From GCA-002712965 sp913048525 (lineage in GTDB: Bacteria > Chloroflexota > Dehalococcoidia > Lucifugimonadales > UBA826): a DNA stretch of 14,267 nt. Shown in pieces: positions 6,731 to 13,978 of the stretch (the stretch's first letter is position 1; every line of letters starts with the position of its first letter). The notes beneath the pieces were generated by a model. That model was not told the origin of the DNA and did not search any database. It worked only from the letters and a program-made list of their open reading frames with translations. The DNA is taken from the NCBI GenBank assembly GCA_913048525.1, contig CAJWWP010000041.1, positions 1 through 14,267 of the forward strand, in the 5' to 3' direction. The position numbers were made by a program, and so were the translations under genes.

Positions 6731-7657
6731 ATGGCCATAACTTATAAAGTGGTTGCACTTTTAAGTTTGGCTGTTTCCTTTATTCAAATCACCCTTGGTG
6801 GCTTTGTTAGGGCATCTGAGTCCGGTCTTGGCTGCCCCGATTGGCCTTTGTGCCACGGAAAAATTATTCCCCCTTTCGAATTCCATACATTGATTGAATA
6901 TTCTCATCGATTAAATGGATCAATTCTAGGAATATTGGTAATCGTTCTTTTGACTGTTTGCTTAATGCGTTACAGACATAACAAGCAACTTACTATTGCG
7001 AATTTCACTGCCTTCGGTTTGGTTGTGTTTGCGGGAATCCTAGGAGGGATCACCGTAATTACGGAACTAGCATGGTGGATACGGCTTATTCATTTGGGAA
7101 TAGCCCAAATTTTAGCTGCTTGTCTCATGTTTATCGCTTGGAAGTTTCTTTTCGATAAGGTCTCAAATGGTTTTGTCGACCTGAGTCCAATCAGGGCCTG
7201 GAAATGGAAAATAGTATTGTGTGTGACCTTAGTGTTTTTGCTGATTTTAAGTGGATCATACATGGTGGGAATTGGTGCCAGTTCCTCCTGCAGTAGTTGG
7301 CCATTATGTAAAGGTCTTTCCATTCCTGAAGGATTAGCATATCAGGTACACATGGGACACAGGTACGTTTCGGCTCTGTCTTTAGGCTTTGTGGGATACG
7401 TGGCGATAGAGCTAATACTCCACGCTAAAGGTAACCGATTAATCAAAAGAACCGCCCACTGCGCACTTGGCTTAATAGGGATTCAAATTATCGTTGGAGC
7501 TATCACGGTTTGGTCAGGGTTTTCACCACACATGAAAGTGACACACCTCAGTCTAGCAACGTTGGTTTGGTTGTCCGTTATTTTGATGAGTATCGTAGTT
7601 GAAAAATCATTTTCCAAAATTGCCTCCCATAATAATGTTATCGTAGAAGAAGTCTAA
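6731..7657 (+). CDS. ctaA: Heme A synthase (COX15/CtaA family)
   Basis: This membrane enzyme oxidises the methyl group of heme O to make heme A for the oxidase encoded downstream. The 308-aa protein matches the length of Bacillus CtaA and has about eight membrane helices in two homologous halves. The first half has GFVRASESGLGCPDWPLCHG with the cysteine pair Cys35 and Cys41, then EYSHRLNG with Glu56 and His59, and a later HLGIAQ histidine. The second half has the matching SSSCSSWPLCKG pair, HMGHRYVSAL and HMKVTHLSLAT, which supply the other heme-ligand histidines. These residues line up with the essential Cys, Glu and His of B. subtilis CtaA. AAGGAG at 6718-6723 sits 7 nt before the ATG. It is the first gene after the promoter at 6608-6636, and ctaB starts 5 nt after its stop. 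Confidence 0.96.
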   Translation: MAITYKVVALLSLAVSFIQITLGGFVRASESGLGCPDWPLCHGKIIPPFEFHTLIEYSHRLNGSILGILVIVLLTVCLMRYRHNKQLTIANFTAFGLVVFAGILGGITVITELAWWIRLIHLGIAQILAACLMFIAWKFLFDKVSNGFVDLSPIRAWKWKIVLCVTLVFLLILSGSYMVGIGASSSCSSWPLCKGLSIPEGLAYQVHMGHRYVSALSLGFVGYVAIELILHAKGNRLIKRTAHCALGLIGIQIIVGAITVWSGFSPHMKVTHLSLATLVWLSVILMSIVVEKSFSKIASHNNVIVEEV

Positions 7658-7661
7658 ACAC

Positions 7662-8522
7662 ATGATCAATGGATACATAGCACTAACCAAGCCTAGGATC
7701 ATATCCTTACTCCTAATAACAGCCTTGGGAGGGCTATTTCTCGCCTCCGAAGGATTCCCAGATCCAATAACTACCCTAGTGGTTCTAGTTGGAGGAAGTC
7801 TTGCCGCGGGAGGAGCCAACGCAATCAACCATTTTCTCGACCGCGACATCGACAGTAAAATGAGTAGAACCAGCCAAAGACCCTTGGTCTCTGGTCAGAT
7901 CACCCCCATACCTGCACTACTATTTGGTATTTCCCTAAACATCTTGGCTTTTGCACTCCTTTGGCAAATGGCCAACCTACTTAGTGCTCTTTTAGCTCTA
8001 ACAGCAACACTGTTTTACGTTTTCGTTTACACAATTGCACTTAAAAGGACAACCCCGCAAAACATCGTCATCGGCGGAGCTGCAGGAGCCATACCACCTA
8101 TGGTTGGCTGGGCGGCCGTGACCGGAAATATATTAGATCCTTCCCCTTTCCTACTATTTGCCATTATATTTTTCTGGACTCCCCCGCACTTTTGGGCTCT
8201 ATCTCTGATACTAAAAGATGACTACGAAAAGGCTGGAGTTCCAATGCTACCTGTAGTGGCTGGGGTGCACAGCACAAAAAAACAGATATTTGCCTACACA
8301 TGGATATTACTAGTATTGATGATTGCCACGGTCTTACTGGCACCTGGTTTGGGCGTGATTTATGGGATAATATCCCTCTCATTAACATTTATTTTCATTG
8401 GATTTACGTGGCGACTCCTGAAACAAGATGGGATTGGCTTCGCCAAGGCTACTTATCTGTTTTCATTAGCATACCTAGCAATACTATTTCTTGCGATAAT
8501 CATCGAAGGAAGCCTCCAATGA
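7662..8522 (+). CDS. ctaB: Protoheme IX farnesyltransferase (heme O synthase)
   Basis: This UbiA-family prenyltransferase adds a farnesyl group to protoheme, giving heme O, the substrate of CtaA. The 286-aa protein begins with YIALTKPRIISLLLITALGG, the usual family start. The first aspartate-rich motif is NHFLDRDIDSKM, with Asn56, Asp60 and Asp64 as the Mg-diphosphate ligands, followed by RTSQRPL. The second conserved loop is DDYEKAGVPMLPVVAG near residues 187-202. About nine membrane helices are expected. The ATG lies 5 nt after the ctaA stop and has only a weak upstream GAAGAAG, so translation is probably coupled to ctaA. The final bases ATGA overlap the start of a possible 39-codon ORF. 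Confidence 0.96.
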   Translation: MINGYIALTKPRIISLLLITALGGLFLASEGFPDPITTLVVLVGGSLAAGGANAINHFLDRDIDSKMSRTSQRPLVSGQITPIPALLFGISLNILAFALLWQMANLLSALLALTATLFYVFVYTIALKRTTPQNIVIGGAAGAIPPMVGWAAVTGNILDPSPFLLFAIIFFWTPPHFWALSLILKDDYEKAGVPMLPVVAGVHSTKKQIFAYTWILLVLMIATVLLAPGLGVIYGIISLSLTFIFIGFTWRLLKQDGIGFAKATYLFSLAYLAILFLAIIIEGSLQ

Positions 8523-8638
8523 GCTGTATCCATTGCACTACCCTCGACGATGAATCAGGAGATTTTCGCCTTGACGTTATCACTGATGGTTTGATAGATT
8601 TTGCAACTGATGCCAGATATGGTAACTATGAAAGATAG
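8519..8638 (+). CDS. Possible 39-aa CxxC-containing small protein
   Basis: An ORF of 39 codons starts in an ATGA overlap with the ctaB stop and ends where coxB may begin. The peptide starts MSCIHC, giving a CxxC pair at residues 3 and 6, and the rest is strongly acidic with many Asp residues and no membrane helix or signal peptide. The stop-start overlap resembles the one between sdhB and sdhE and fits coupled translation. A CxxC pair next to heme and copper assembly genes could bind metal, but that is speculation. It fills the only gap between ctaB and coxB and could instead be non-coding spacer. I recognise no family. Confidence 0.35.
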   Translation: MSCIHCTTLDDESGDFRLDVITDGLIDFATDARYGNYER

Positions 8639-9773
8639 AGGTGTACTCGGGAGCGTGTTTATAAATTCTTCCCAAACCCAAAAAATTCTCCTGTTGTTAA
8701 TGTCCTTGGCCCTAGCAGTCTTAGCAACCGGATGCTTTATCATCGACCCAAATGCTAACCAGTCCACTTTTGAACCATTAGGTCCTGTTGCTGACAGGCA
8801 ACTGACGATATTTTGGTGGATTCTTATTGGTGGGGCCGTGGTTTTCGTTCTTGTAGAGGCTGCACTCATATATGCCCTAATTAAGTTCAGGCGGAGAGAT
8901 GAGGATGAGTTACCTAAACAGGTGCACGGCAATAAAAGATTGGAGATTTTATGGACCATAATCCCGGCAATCGTGGTTATCGGATTTTCAATAGCATCTA
9001 TAGACGCTCTGTTCTATTCAGCCGACGTACCAAAGGACAGTGATAAAACTGTAACTTTAGAAGCCATCGGCCACCAGTGGTGGTTTGAGTTCAGGTATCC
9101 GTCACCAAATGACCCTGAAAATGAAGTAATAACAGCTAATGAGGTGTATATACCTGTCGGGATTCCAGTCAGGATAAACCTGGAATCAGTAGACGTTATT
9201 CACAGCTTTTGGGTCCCTAAACTGGCCGGGAAGGTCGATATGGTTCCTTCGGAAGGAAATTACATGTGGTTCCAGGCTGACGTACCGGGTGAATTCTTCG
9301 GTCAGTGTGCTGAATATTGTGGCACGTCCCATGCGAACATGAAGTTCAAGGTCGTTGCAGTCTCACCTCCTGAGTTTGATAAGTGGCTTTCGGATCAAAT
9401 GGCTCCGGCTGTGGAGTCTGGAGATCCACTGGCACTTGAGGGTGCTGGGGTCTTCAAGAGTGCGGGTTGCTCAGGTTGCCATTCTTTAAAAACTGTCGCC
9501 AAATCAGGTTCAAAAGGCCGGGTGGGGCCCAACCTAGCCCATCTTGCATCTAGAAGACATCTGGCTGCGGGAATGATGGATAGCTCTGATGGTGCTGGCA
9601 ACGTGAATGATGCATACCTCCAAGAGAATCTACGCAAATGGCTTGAGAACCCCTCTGAAATTAAGCCTGGCAACATAATGTCTAGTCAAGCCGCTGTATA
9701 TACGGATCCTGACAAATCTCTAACAGAGCGACAGATATCTGCACTTGTCGCATATTTAACGAGTCTTAAGTGA
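8628..9773 (+). CDS. coxB: Cytochrome c oxidase subunit II with fused cytochrome c domain (caa3 type)
   Basis: This subunit accepts electrons at its CuA centre and passes them to CoxA. The N-terminus is a hydrophobic signal ending in LATGC, a plausible lipobox, so the mature protein is probably a lipoprotein with two further helices after it. The CuA domain has VIHSFWVPK and GQCAEYCGTSHANM (9300-9341), which contain the expected His, Cys, Glu, Cys, His and Met ligands. A fused C-terminal cytochrome c has CSGCH (9468-9482) and a downstream methionine in GNIMSSQ as likely sixth ligand; this defines the caa3 subtype. The start is uncertain: ATG codons at 8610, 8619 and 8628 and a GTG at 8655 are all possible, and none has a strong ribosome site. 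At about 381 aa the length fits the fused type. Confidence 0.94.
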   Translation: MKDRGVLGSVFINSSQTQKILLLLMSLALAVLATGCFIIDPNANQSTFEPLGPVADRQLTIFWWILIGGAVVFVLVEAALIYALIKFRRRDEDELPKQVHGNKRLEILWTIIPAIVVIGFSIASIDALFYSADVPKDSDKTVTLEAIGHQWWFEFRYPSPNDPENEVITANEVYIPVGIPVRINLESVDVIHSFWVPKLAGKVDMVPSEGNYMWFQADVPGEFFGQCAEYCGTSHANMKFKVVAVSPPEFDKWLSDQMAPAVESGDPLALEGAGVFKSAGCSGCHSLKTVAKSGSKGRVGPNLAHLASRRHLAAGMMDSSDGAGNVNDAYLQENLRKWLENPSEIKPGNIMSSQAAVYTDPDKSLTERQISALVAYLTSLK

Positions 9774-9809
9774 GTTAGTGTATTTATACATGACAATTTT
9801 CCTAAACCC

Positions 9810-9814
9810 GGAGG
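9810..9814 (+). promoter_or_regulatory. Ribosome binding site fixing the GTG start of coxA
   Basis: GGAGG lies 7 nt before the GTG at 9822, and the frame has no better-placed ATG before the conserved WLTTIDHKKIG segment. This supports a GTG start. Confidence 0.75.
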
Positions 9815-9821
9815 CGCTTAA

Positions 9822-11678
9822 GTGAGCACATTACCAATAGCTATACCAAGACCAGTACATCCCACTGGATTGTGGAATTGGCTAACCACCATAGACCACA
9901 AAAAAATTGGGGTGCTTTACGGTGTGACTGCCTTCATTATGTTCATATCAGGCGGTATTGAGGCAACCCTGATGCGTATACAGTTGTCTCAACCTGAGCT
10001 AGACATAGTGAGCGCTGCTGTGTTTAACCAACTTTTTACAATGCATGGAACAACGATGATATTCCTGGCTATAATGCCACTCGGAGCTGCATTTTTTAAC
10101 TTCGTTATCCCATTACAGATAGGAGCTCGGGATGTTGCATTTCCAAGACTGAATGCGTTCAGCTACTGGGTCTTTCTCGCCGGCGCATTAATGCTAAAAT
10201 TGAGCTGGATTGGAGGAGCAACAGACGCGGGCTGGTTTGGATACGCCCCACTAACATCCATAGACCAAAACCCAGGAAAAGGAATCGATTTCTGGATAAT
10301 AAGCCTCCAAGTTCTTGGAATCGCTTCATTGGCTGCATCATTCAACTTCATAGTCACTATAATAAATATGCGCGCTCCAGGAATGACAATGATGAGGCTC
10401 CCCCTATTCACATGGATGACGTTCATCACTGCTATTTTGCTCATACTGGCCTTTCCAGTGATCACGGTTGCGTTGATAGAACTAACTTTTGACCGCTATT
10501 TTGGTTTCAACTTCTTTAATGTATCAAGAGGAGGAAGTGTCGTACTTTGGCAGCACTTGTTCTGGGTTTTTGGCCATCCAGAGGTATATATATTGATACT
10601 ACCAGGCATGGGGATTGTGTCTGAGGTACTACCAGTTTTTTCAAGAAAGCCATTGTTTGGATATACAACCGTCGTTTTAGCCGGAATAATCATTGCTGTC
10701 ATGGGATGGATGGTTTGGAGCCACCACATGTTTACAGTAGGCTTAGGGCCACTAGCAAATGCTGTGTTCACCATAACGACTATGCTCATAGCCGTTCCAA
10801 CTGGAATTAAAGTTTTCAACTGGATAGGAACTATCTGGGGTGGGTCCATTAAGATTACAACTCCAATGGCGTTTTCATTGGGATTCATAGCTATGTTCCT
10901 CATAGGAGGAATTAGCGGTGTAATGCACGCCGTATCTGCCTCAGACGCCCAGCAGCAAGATACGTATTTTATACCGGCACACCTGCACTATGTACTGTTT
11001 GGTGGAGCAATTATGGCGTTGACTTCCGGGATCTATTATTGGTTCCCCAAATTTTCAGGAAAGATGTTTAATGAGAAAATGGGAATGCTTCATTTCTGGC
11101 TGATGATGATAGGGCAAAATGTTACGTTCTTCCCTATGCACTTTGTGGGTATGGACGGAATGCCCAGGCGTATTTACACATATACCGAGGGAATGGGATG
11201 GGACCTGTGGAATCTTGTGTCAACCTTGGGGGTCTTTATACTCATTGCTGGGTTCGTAGTGTTCATACTGAACATGGTGAAAAGTTGGAAGAGTGGGCCA
11301 GAGGCTCCCGGAGATCCTTGGGACGGGAGAACTTTAGAGTGGTCAATACCTTCTCCACCTCCAGAATATAATTTTAAGGAGATACCTGTGGTCAGATCTC
11401 TAGACGATTGGTGGAATACCAAGCAGGGTGGAAACTTTAAAGAGATTCCTGTTGCAGGTGGATCAGGTGATGAAGAACACAGTATCCATCTCCCTCAACC
11501 TTCATACTGGCCCTTCGTAACGGCTCTTGGGTTATTTATCGCCGCATATGGTGTTGTTTTTAACCAATTGTTCGTTCCCTGGGCTATCGCTATCATAGGA
11601 ACTTTTATAGGCTTCGTGGGGGTTTACGCTTGGTCTTTAGAACCAGTTAATGATCCCGACGAAGAGTCGACCCACTAA
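9822..11678 (+). CDS. coxA: Cytochrome c oxidase subunit I (A1-type heme-copper oxidase, caa3 type)
   Basis: This is the catalytic subunit: it holds heme a, heme a3 and CuB, reduces oxygen to water and pumps protons. The 618-aa protein has the family helices. His75 (TMHGTT) and His389 are expected ligands of heme a, His387 of heme a3, and His252, His301 and His302 of CuB. Tyr256 is the cross-linked tyrosine. Glu254 in GHPEVY and Asp104 in ARDVAFPRLN mark the D channel, and Lys330 in PTGIK marks the K channel, so it belongs to subfamily A1. After the core, a hydrophilic PPPEYNF segment and two extra C-terminal helices resemble Bacillus CtaD. That linker contains a repeated NFKEIPV (11370-11390 and 11433-11453). 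coxC begins 14 nt after the stop. Confidence 0.97.
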   Translation: MSTLPIAIPRPVHPTGLWNWLTTIDHKKIGVLYGVTAFIMFISGGIEATLMRIQLSQPELDIVSAAVFNQLFTMHGTTMIFLAIMPLGAAFFNFVIPLQIGARDVAFPRLNAFSYWVFLAGALMLKLSWIGGATDAGWFGYAPLTSIDQNPGKGIDFWIISLQVLGIASLAASFNFIVTIINMRAPGMTMMRLPLFTWMTFITAILLILAFPVITVALIELTFDRYFGFNFFNVSRGGSVVLWQHLFWVFGHPEVYILILPGMGIVSEVLPVFSRKPLFGYTTVVLAGIIIAVMGWMVWSHHMFTVGLGPLANAVFTITTMLIAVPTGIKVFNWIGTIWGGSIKITTPMAFSLGFIAMFLIGGISGVMHAVSASDAQQQDTYFIPAHLHYVLFGGAIMALTSGIYYWFPKFSGKMFNEKMGMLHFWLMMIGQNVTFFPMHFVGMDGMPRRIYTYTEGMGWDLWNLVSTLGVFILIAGFVVFILNMVKSWKSGPEAPGDPWDGRTLEWSIPSPPPEYNFKEIPVVRSLDDWWNTKQGGNFKEIPVAGGSGDEEHSIHLPQPSYWPFVTALGLFIAAYGVVFNQLFVPWAIAIIGTFIGFVGVYAWSLEPVNDPDEESTH

Positions 11679-11683
11679 GGGAG
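11677..11683 (+). promoter_or_regulatory. Ribosome binding site supporting the TTG start of coxC
   Basis: AAGGGAG overlaps the coxA stop codon and lies 9 nt before a TTG at 11693. The next in-frame ATG is inside the first conserved helix, so TTG is the best start. Confidence 0.65.
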
Positions 11684-11692
11684 TCTGGTCAA

Positions 11693-12460
11693 TTGGCACA
11701 GGAACACACAACGACAGAAAATCATGGCGAGCACGAAGCTACTTCAACTGGTCTAAACCATCGAAAAATGCTCATGTGGGCATTCCTAGGTTCAGATTGT
11801 ATGTTTTTCGGCTCCCTCATCGCTACCTATCTCGTATATCAGGGCAAAAGCCTTTCGGGTCCATTACCGATAGATGTATTCGATATACCCGTAACCTCCG
11901 TAAGCACCTTTGTACTCTTGATGAGTAGTATGAGCATGGTCTTGGCATATTCTGCTTTGAATCGTGGAAACATGAAGGCTTTTCGAATCTGGATGGTATC
12001 TACTGCCATCATGGGGTCCACATTCATTGGTTTTCAAGTATATGAATTCAGTAGTTTCTCTACTAACCACATCCACTTTGAATGTAGTGAGATCGCGGAG
12101 AAAATTCATGACGAGAAGAACATAAAGGCTGGCCAAGACTACTTTTACCAGAAGGAGTGTCTGGATCAGAACGGACTTCTCAAGGCTGACCACCACGTAG
12201 ATGAAGAATACGGTTTAAAACCACAGACAAATTTATTCGGCACCACATTTTTTACTTTGACCGGATTTCATGGAGCCCACGTTACTCTTGGGGTAATTTG
12301 GCTACTCTCAATTTTCTTCCTGTCTTTCAAGAAGGGGGTTATAACTAGAGAGAAAAATTTAGATGTCGATCTAGCTGCTCTTTATTGGCACTTCGTCGAC
12401 GTCGTCTGGATCGTGATTTTCACTGTTGTTTATCTGTTTGGGGTATTTGAGGGTTTCTAG
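11693..12460 (+). CDS. coxC: Cytochrome c oxidase subunit III with an internal insertion
   Basis: This membrane subunit packs against CoxA and is thought to stabilise the oxidase and its proton uptake. Five helices are visible, matching the short bacterial form. Family motifs include MWAFLGSDCMFFGSLIATYL near residues 28-47, LFGTTFFTLTGFHGAHVTLG near 181-200 and LYWHFVDVVWIVIF near the end. Residues about 122-175 form a charged insertion with Cys131, Cys156 and a His-His pair, where typical homologues have only a short loop before the LFGSTFFTLTGFHG motif; this explains the 255-aa length against about 200 in related caa3 proteins. The start is a TTG supported by AAGGGAG. coxD follows after 23 nt. 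Confidence 0.94.
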   Translation: MAQEHTTTENHGEHEATSTGLNHRKMLMWAFLGSDCMFFGSLIATYLVYQGKSLSGPLPIDVFDIPVTSVSTFVLLMSSMSMVLAYSALNRGNMKAFRIWMVSTAIMGSTFIGFQVYEFSSFSTNHIHFECSEIAEKIHDEKNIKAGQDYFYQKECLDQNGLLKADHHVDEEYGLKPQTNLFGTTFFTLTGFHGAHVTLGVIWLLSIFFLSFKKGVITREKNLDVDLAALYWHFVDVVWIVIFTVVYLFGVFEGF

Positions 12461-12483
12461 AAGCTAAACTTAATGGAGATCAA

Positions 12484-12792
12484 ATGAGTCAGGAGATAAA
12501 TCCTTCAGAAGCCCACACCGGACATCCTACGGCGGGCATGTATTTCAGAATCGCTATGATTCTTTCAATAGTCACAGCTATTGAAGTAGGGATATTCTAT
12601 CTGACATGGCTGAGCTACTGGATTATACCAATCTTGTTTGTGCTGTCTGCCGGGAAATTTACGCTCGTTGCGATGTACTACATGCACTTAAAGTTTGACC
12701 ATAAGCTATTCAGTCTTTTATTTGTCGGAGGTTTTGTCCTGGCAACCTCTGTTATATTCGCCCTTATATTTCTGTTTCAGGTATGGTTATAA
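12484..12792 (+). CDS. coxD: Cytochrome c oxidase subunit IV, prokaryotic caa3 type
   Basis: This small accessory subunit of caa3-type oxidases is buried in the membrane next to subunits I and III. The 102-aa protein has a hydrophilic N-terminus of about 18 residues, then three membrane helices. The segment KFTLVAMYYMHLKFD near residues 58-72 is the hallmark of the prokaryotic COX4 family. GGAG lies 5 nt before the ATG. Position directly after coxC fits the usual coxB-A-C-D order. The gene name is by family and position; ctaF is the Bacillus name. Confidence 0.9.
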   Translation: MSQEINPSEAHTGHPTAGMYFRIAMILSIVTAIEVGIFYLTWLSYWIIPILFVLSAGKFTLVAMYYMHLKFDHKLFSLLFVGGFVLATSVIFALIFLFQVWL

Positions 12793-12869
12793 CAGCACTA
12801 AAGCGGTTACGCCGTCCGCAAATCTAGTTTATTTGAAAGCACCCACCACAAGAATACTTTCTAAAACCC

Positions 12870-13694
12870 ATGAGTGACCTTGCGACTTCCGTCTTACTTC
12901 ACTGGCATGGGCATCCAGACGCCTTAATTGGCCTATTTATCCTGCAGGGCGGATATTTAATCGGAGTTGGACCTGTAAGAAAAAGGTTTAATCTCTCACA
13001 AACGGTGGACCCTGGACAAACACTACTATTTTCATTGGGCGTTTTCGTTATATTCTTAGCTTTGCTTTCACCCTTACACGCTTTGAGTGATGACTACATG
13101 TTCAGTGCTCACATGGTGCAACACGTCTTGCTTACTCTTGTCTCTCCACCACTACTTATCTTGGGCATCCCTGACTGGTTAATATCACCGCTATTTAAAA
13201 GAACCCGTGTTGGTCAATTAGCAAGAATCACGTTTCACCCCATATCAGCCGTCGTCATTTTCAACGTGATATTTTCCATCTGGCACCTCCCAACACTCTA
13301 TGGATTGTCTGTAACACATCACTCGATTCACATTTTTGAGCATGTCCTATTTTTGGTCGCCTCCATTGTGATGTGGTGGCCATTGTGTAGCAATTCAACC
13401 GCTATACCTCGACTGTCTTATCCTATGCAAATTATTTACCTGTTTGTCATGTCATTGGCTCAGATTATTGTCTTTGGCATTGTCACATTTGCTCCCGAGC
13501 CTATTTATGACCATTATCTAGGCACCCCCAAACTTTTTGGAATTAGCGCTTTAGTCGATCAACAACTCGGAGGAATAATTATGAAAGTGGGAAGTGGTTT
13601 CTTATTCCTCACTCTCATAATAACTGCCTTCTTACGTTGGTTTAACGAAGGCTCCAAAAATGATAAAAAGGAGTATAATCGGGGGGCAAATTAA
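12870..13694 (+). CDS. ctaG: CtaG-like caa3 oxidase assembly protein
   Basis: This polytopic membrane protein belongs to the caa3_CtaG family (PF09678), needed in Bacillus for active caa3 oxidase, probably through copper insertion at CuB. The 274-aa product has about seven helices. Histidine-rich family motifs are visible: HWHGHPD near residues 11-17, MFSAHMVQHVLLTLVSPPLL near 80-99, WHLPTLYGLS near 139-148 and HHSIHIFEHVLF near 150-161. It is unrelated to the Cox11-type protein also called CtaG in proteobacteria. No ribosome site stands out before the ATG. The 77-bp gap after coxD contains TTGAAA, 16 nt, TACTTT, a weak candidate for a separate promoter. Confidence 0.9.
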   Translation: MSDLATSVLLHWHGHPDALIGLFILQGGYLIGVGPVRKRFNLSQTVDPGQTLLFSLGVFVIFLALLSPLHALSDDYMFSAHMVQHVLLTLVSPPLLILGIPDWLISPLFKRTRVGQLARITFHPISAVVIFNVIFSIWHLPTLYGLSVTHHSIHIFEHVLFLVASIVMWWPLCSNSTAIPRLSYPMQIIYLFVMSLAQIIVFGIVTFAPEPIYDHYLGTPKLFGISALVDQQLGGIIMKVGSGFLFLTLIITAFLRWFNEGSKNDKKEYNRGAN

Positions 13695-13729
13695 CTTATA
13701 CTATTATCGGAAAATTGCAGACTAGTATC

Positions 13730-13735
13730 AGGAGA
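13730..13735 (+). promoter_or_regulatory. Ribosome binding site supporting a TTG start at 13744
   Basis: AGGAGA lies 8 nt before the TTG at 13744 that opens the small membrane-protein ORF. Its presence is the main reason to accept that ORF as translated. Confidence 0.6.
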
Positions 13736-13743
13736 CAAAGAAA

Positions 13744-13947
13744 TTGAATAAGGTTGCTCTATCCGCCGTGGTGCCGCTGGTTTCTTTTATAATAATAGCA
13801 GCGTTTGCGATTGGCTTGGGATACATATTTTATCAAGTACATCACAACTCAAGCCTAGGGGCCTATGGAGTTATTGGAATTGGTTTAGCTCTACTCATCC
13901 TTACGCCTGCAATATCTTTTCTTTTGGAAAGAAGAACTGAAAAATAG
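13744..13947 (+). CDS. Small two-helix membrane protein of unknown function
   Basis: I do not recognise this 67-aa protein. It has a short basic start (MNK), a hydrophobic helix at about residues 7-31, a loop YQVHHNSSLGAYG with two histidines, a second helix at about 40-60 and a charged tail ERRTEK. It lies 49 nt after ctaG and about 31 nt before sco, in the same direction. Its place between two copper-delivery genes suggests a role as an accessory or assembly factor of the oxidase, but this is inference only. The start is a TTG with AGGAGA upstream. It carries no cysteine. Confidence 0.7.
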   Translation: MNKVALSAVVPLVSFIIIAAFAIGLGYIFYQVHHNSSLGAYGVIGIGLALLILTPAISFLLERRTEK

Positions 13948-13978
13948 CCTTTTTTAACATACAGAGACGTTAAGGACT

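Noticed and set aside
8300..8518. Plus-strand ORF opening inside ctaB in another frame and running into the 39-codon ORF
   Set aside because: The upstream part overlaps conserved ctaB codons and reads as a shadow; only the part from the ATG at 8519 is worth considering.
13948..13978. CCTTTTTT run after the 67-aa ORF as a terminator before sco
   Set aside because: No hairpin precedes the T run, so read-through into sco is more likely.
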